Part shown: positions 23,638 to 25,761 of the stretch, piece after piece
How the letters are laid out: every line of letters starts with the position of its first letter
How positions within the stretch are numbered: position 1 is the stretch's first letter
Source of the DNA: CAYPCH01 sp964409165
Lineage (GTDB): Bacteria > Bacillota > Clostridia > Acetivibrionales > Acetivibrionaceae
Assembly: GCA_964409165.1 (NCBI GenBank)
Contig: CAYPCH010000046.1
Location: 1 to 25,761 of the forward strand
Direction: 5' to 3'
DNA length: 25,761 bases
Notes under the pieces: generated by a model
Told to the model about the DNA's origin: nothing
The model's input: only the letters and a program-made list of their open reading frames with translations
Database searches by the model: none
Position numbers and translations under genes: made by a program

Positions 23638-23856
23638 TTCCCTCCTAAAATTTATCAGGAGGGAAAATTAAAGATGCACGTGCAGGTAGAAATAACCAAC
23701 ACATGCATCATAAATGCTTGAAAACCGACAGCACTTGGAGTATAATAACAAAGTGCTGTGGGAGTGTAAACTCTATGTGTCGGTAGCTACTGACTACCTT
23801 CATGTGCTTCCGGGTGCTGTCACACTCGGAAGTCACGGCATTCTTTAATTTTCCCT
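23638..23856 (-). promoter_or_regulatory. Large structured leader RNA, riboswitch-like, controlling the 103-residue gene
   Basis: Minus-strand RNA from about 23856. P1 is a perfect 15-bp stem, AGGGAAAATTAAAGA (23856-23842) with 23674-23660. Inside it are P2 (23832-23807: CTTCCG/CGGAAG, then GTGT-GACA-GCAC with a GNRA-type loop), P3 (23798-23782: GGTAG/CTACC), a three-way P4 (23783-23725: CCGA/TCGG, GAGT-TTAC-ACTC, CAGCACTT/AAGTGCTG), and P5 (23707-23675), a long hairpin with two G-U pairs. After P1, TTCCCTCCT (23665-23657) pairs with AGGAGGGAA (23646-23638), which contains the ribosome binding site. That hairpin and the base of P1 share 23665-23660, so they compete. G-U pairs and the GNRA loop exist only in the minus-strand RNA. 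I see none of the core motifs of cobalamin, lysine, T-box, SAM, TPP, FMN, glycine or cyclic-dinucleotide riboswitches. Confidence 0.75.
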
Positions 23857-23862
23857 AAAGTG

Positions 23863-23891
23863 ATTATATCTTAATAGGCTATAATTGGCAA
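23863..23891 (-). promoter_or_regulatory. Promoter of the structured leader
   Basis: On the minus strand TTGCCA (23891-23886), exactly 17 bases, then a perfect TATAAT (23868-23863). The predicted start, seven bases on, is the A at 23856, the first base of stem P1. The DNA from here to the cas1 stop (23892-24009) shows nothing else I can name. Confidence 0.75.
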
Positions 23892-24009
23892 GAATTATTG
23901 ACGATTTCCAACATCTTTTTATTTTTTCAAGTCCAAAAGACTAATCCTTTAAAGCAAAATGATTCTGGAACTATTTACGATATCCTCACTAAAAATCAAA
24001 GTATTTAGT

Positions 24010-25017
24010 TCATCGAATCCTATATGATTTGTATAAATTATAATCGCCTGCATCAATTGCTTTCGCAATCATAGTTACCTGCTTGTCAATCTGTATTCTA
24101 TAATTAAAAACGGCTCCCGACTCTTCATCACAACTTTTTATTTGTGTTAATACCCTTTTTTCATATCTTTTTAAAAATTCTCTTGATTGCTCTTTGCACA
24201 AGAACACTCCCCCACTTGCATAGTCAGTTTCAAAATCTATGCTTTTAAAACTACCCTTATTAGCAAGGTGCAATACAAAAGCATCTACTATGACAGGTCT
24301 CCATTCTTCCATCAAATCAGACGCCAATGCAGGATGACCTCTTTTAGGTCTATGCATAAATCCAAAATAAGGATATAAGCCATGCTTACTTATAATTGTA
24401 TATATTTCATACATAAGAAGAGTATATCCATAGCTTAACATAGAATTAAAAGCATCTTTAGGTGGTTGTCTTGTCCTCTCTGTAAATCTAAATTCCGGAT
24501 TGCAAAGACTTGATAAGCATGAAAAATAATTTTTTGCTGCATTTCCCTCATATCCTATTATTTCATTTATGCTACGAGCATTCTTAACTTTATTATATAG
24601 AATTTTTAAGGTCTCTAATCCATTGGCATTTGAGTCAGGTCTATTCTTAAAGAACCACCTTAATACTGTTATCTGATTATGAATCTTTGAAGAAATAAAC
24701 TCCTTTGATATTCCAAGACAAAACTCATCATTATCAGTAAGTCTTGATTGCTTCATTTGCCTTAAAACGTCAACACTTTGAACTGGTTCAAGTCGGCCAT
24801 AATATTGACCTCTGGAGGATAAAAAAGTAACTGCTGTTCCTCTTCTGAGAAATTCCACCATAAGTTCTTCAGTTAAGTGAGCACCAGTAAATACAACAAC
24901 TGCATCTACTTGTTCTATAGGAATTTCATTTATGTTTTCATTTCCAACTGATACTACAATTCTTCCTCCGTTTTTTCGAACCTTTGAACCCTCGGTAGTT
25001 AAATATAGTATCCCCAT
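24010..25017 (-). CDS. cas1: CRISPR-associated endonuclease Cas1
   Basis: Metal-dependent integrase that, with Cas2, inserts new spacers at the leader end of CRISPR arrays. The start is ATG 25017, after AAAGGA with a 9-base spacer; an in-frame TTG at 25035 includes that site and is rejected. The product has 335 residues, usual for the family. The N-terminal beta domain (about 1-80: LYLTTEGSKVRKNGGRIVV, VVVFTGAHLTEELMVEFLRR) is followed by the helical catalytic domain. The three metal ligands are visible as Glu in GYEGNAAKNYF, His in GFMHRPKRGHPAL and Asp in ASDLMEEWRP. The gene starts 40 bases after the last, degenerate repeat of the array on the same strand, so array transcripts may run into it. 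No cas2, cas6 or effector gene is present downstream; those may lie beyond the array. The subtype cannot be fixed here. Confidence 0.95.
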   Translation of the reverse strand: MGILYLTTEGSKVRKNGGRIVVSVGNENINEIPIEQVDAVVVFTGAHLTEELMVEFLRRGTAVTFLSSRGQYYGRLEPVQSVDVLRQMKQSRLTDNDEFCLGISKEFISSKIHNQITVLRWFFKNRPDSNANGLETLKILYNKVKNARSINEIIGYEGNAAKNYFSCLSSLCNPEFRFTERTRQPPKDAFNSMLSYGYTLLMYEIYTIISKHGLYPYFGFMHRPKRGHPALASDLMEEWRPVIVDAFVLHLANKGSFKSIDFETDYASGGVFLCKEQSREFLKRYEKRVLTQIKSCDEESGAVFNYRIQIDKQVTMIAKAIDAGDYNLYKSYRIR

Positions 25018-25057
25018 TTTAATATATCCTTTCAATGTTTAGTAAACTACAACCCCC

Positions 25058-25761
25058 ACTTCAGTCCCCTTACGGGGTTAAATCTCTTAATCGGGTAATG
25101 CGGAAGTCCGGTCACAATCCCGGGCAAGTTTCCGTCCCCTTGCGGGGTTAAATCTCTTAATCTGATAAAGTTAACGAAAGATTCAGCAAAATAATAAAAT
25201 ATGTTTCCGTCCCCTTGCGGGGTTAAATCTCTTAATCTAAATTGAAAAGATTAACACAGGAAGAACTAAACAAAGTTTCCGTCCCCTTGCGGGGTTAAAT
25301 CTCTTAATCTAATAGGGGGAGCCAACAAGGCAGTGTTCAGTCCATAGTTTCCGTCCCCTTGCGGGGTTAAATCTCTTAATCAAAATGACAAATTTAAAAG
25401 AAATTGAAAAAATCGTGTTTCCGTCCCCTTGCGGGGTTAAATCTCTTAATCTTACTTTCTTAACTCTACTTACGAGCTATAGGGAACAAGTTTCCGTCCC
25501 CTTGCGGGGTTAAATCTCTTAATCTCTTTCAAGCAGAAAGAAAAAGTTTCGTATCAAACAGTTTCCGTCCCCTTGCGGGGTTAAATCTCTTAATCCCAAG
25601 GAGGAACTTCTATAATTACTCCAGAGGAAAAGCCAGTTTCCGTCCCCTTGCGGGGTTAAATCTCTTAATCTGAAATTGAATCAAACCTTACGGAAAAGTT
25701 TCAAAAAGTTTCCGTCCCCTTGCGGGGTTAAATCTCTTAATCAGTAGCTTTTTCAGCTTAG
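25058..25761 (-). CRISPR. CRISPR array: 10 repeats of 35 bp, 9 full spacers, continuing past the window
   Basis: Repeats start at 25058, 25128, 25203, 25275, 25347, 25417, 25490, 25561, 25636 and 25708. Nine are identical; the one at 25058-25092 differs at four positions (1, 2, 6 and 15). Spacers are 35, 40, 37, 37, 35, 38, 36, 40 and 37 bp, plus 19 bases of a tenth. Read on the minus strand the repeat begins GATTAAG, has the hairpin CCCC-GCAA-GGGG (GNRA loop) and ends ACGGAAAC, the usual 8-nt crRNA 5' tag of type I/III systems. The degenerate end repeat lies beside cas1, as expected for the leader-distal end. Both facts point to transcription on the minus strand, with the leader beyond the right edge. 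Confidence 0.97.

Noticed and set aside
23660..23856. Free-standing known RNA such as 6S, tmRNA, SRP RNA or RNase P at the structured locus
   Set aside because: None of their signature sequences is present, no terminator follows, and the 3' strand is tied to the ribosome binding site of the next gene, so a leader is the better reading.
25018..25035. N-terminal extension of Cas1 from a TTG
   Set aside because: It contains the AAAGGA ribosome binding site; the Cas1 fold starts at MGILYLTT.

Overview
The window comes from an AT-rich, spore-forming, cellulosome-producing clostridium of the Acetivibrio (Clostridium thermocellum) group. The evidence is a sigma-K type sporulation sigma factor, three secreted proteins with type I dockerins carrying the Ser-Thr recognition pair, an S-layer-anchored giant protein, and AGGAGG-type ribosome binding sites. 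The species cannot be fixed from the sequence alone.

Layout. (1) Bases 2-412: 3' part of a sigK-like gene (+). (2) Bases 567-13037 (-): one 4156-residue secreted protein with Ig/FN3/PKD modules, a probable beta-propeller, CARDB repeats, a Pro/Thr linker and S-layer-homology (SLH) repeats. (3) Bases 13463-20932: a cellulosomal island with a GH9 endoglucanase-dockerin (-), a divergent dockerin/beta-helix/CotH-kinase protein (+) and a CBM35-GH26 mannanase-dockerin (-). They are separated by strong terminators and by intergenic DNA with paired repeats and dyads. (4) Bases 21190-22955 (-): a probable two-gene RiPP locus, a Met-rich, Cys-ended 73-residue peptide followed by a radical SAM/SPASM maturase. 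(5) Bases 22956-23319: gene-free DNA holding a TATGGG hexamer array with G-quadruplex potential. (6) Bases 23320-23891 (-): a 103-residue protein of unknown function preceded by a highly structured leader of about 200 nt with its own promoter and a second hairpin that hides the ribosome binding site. (7) Bases 24010-25761: cas1 alone (-), next to a CRISPR array that is probably transcribed toward cas1 and runs out of the window.

How it fits together. The giant SLH protein would sit on the cell wall. The three dockerin proteins are expected to plug into scaffoldin cohesins encoded elsewhere, bringing endoglucanase, mannanase and a carbohydrate-binding kinase-like protein to the cellulosome. 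The right-hand third is accessory DNA.

The strongest candidates for something undescribed are the structured, riboswitch-like leader at 23638-23856 and the Met-rich/CC-motif RiPP pair at 21190-22955. The hexamer array and the shared 3'-end terminator module come next.
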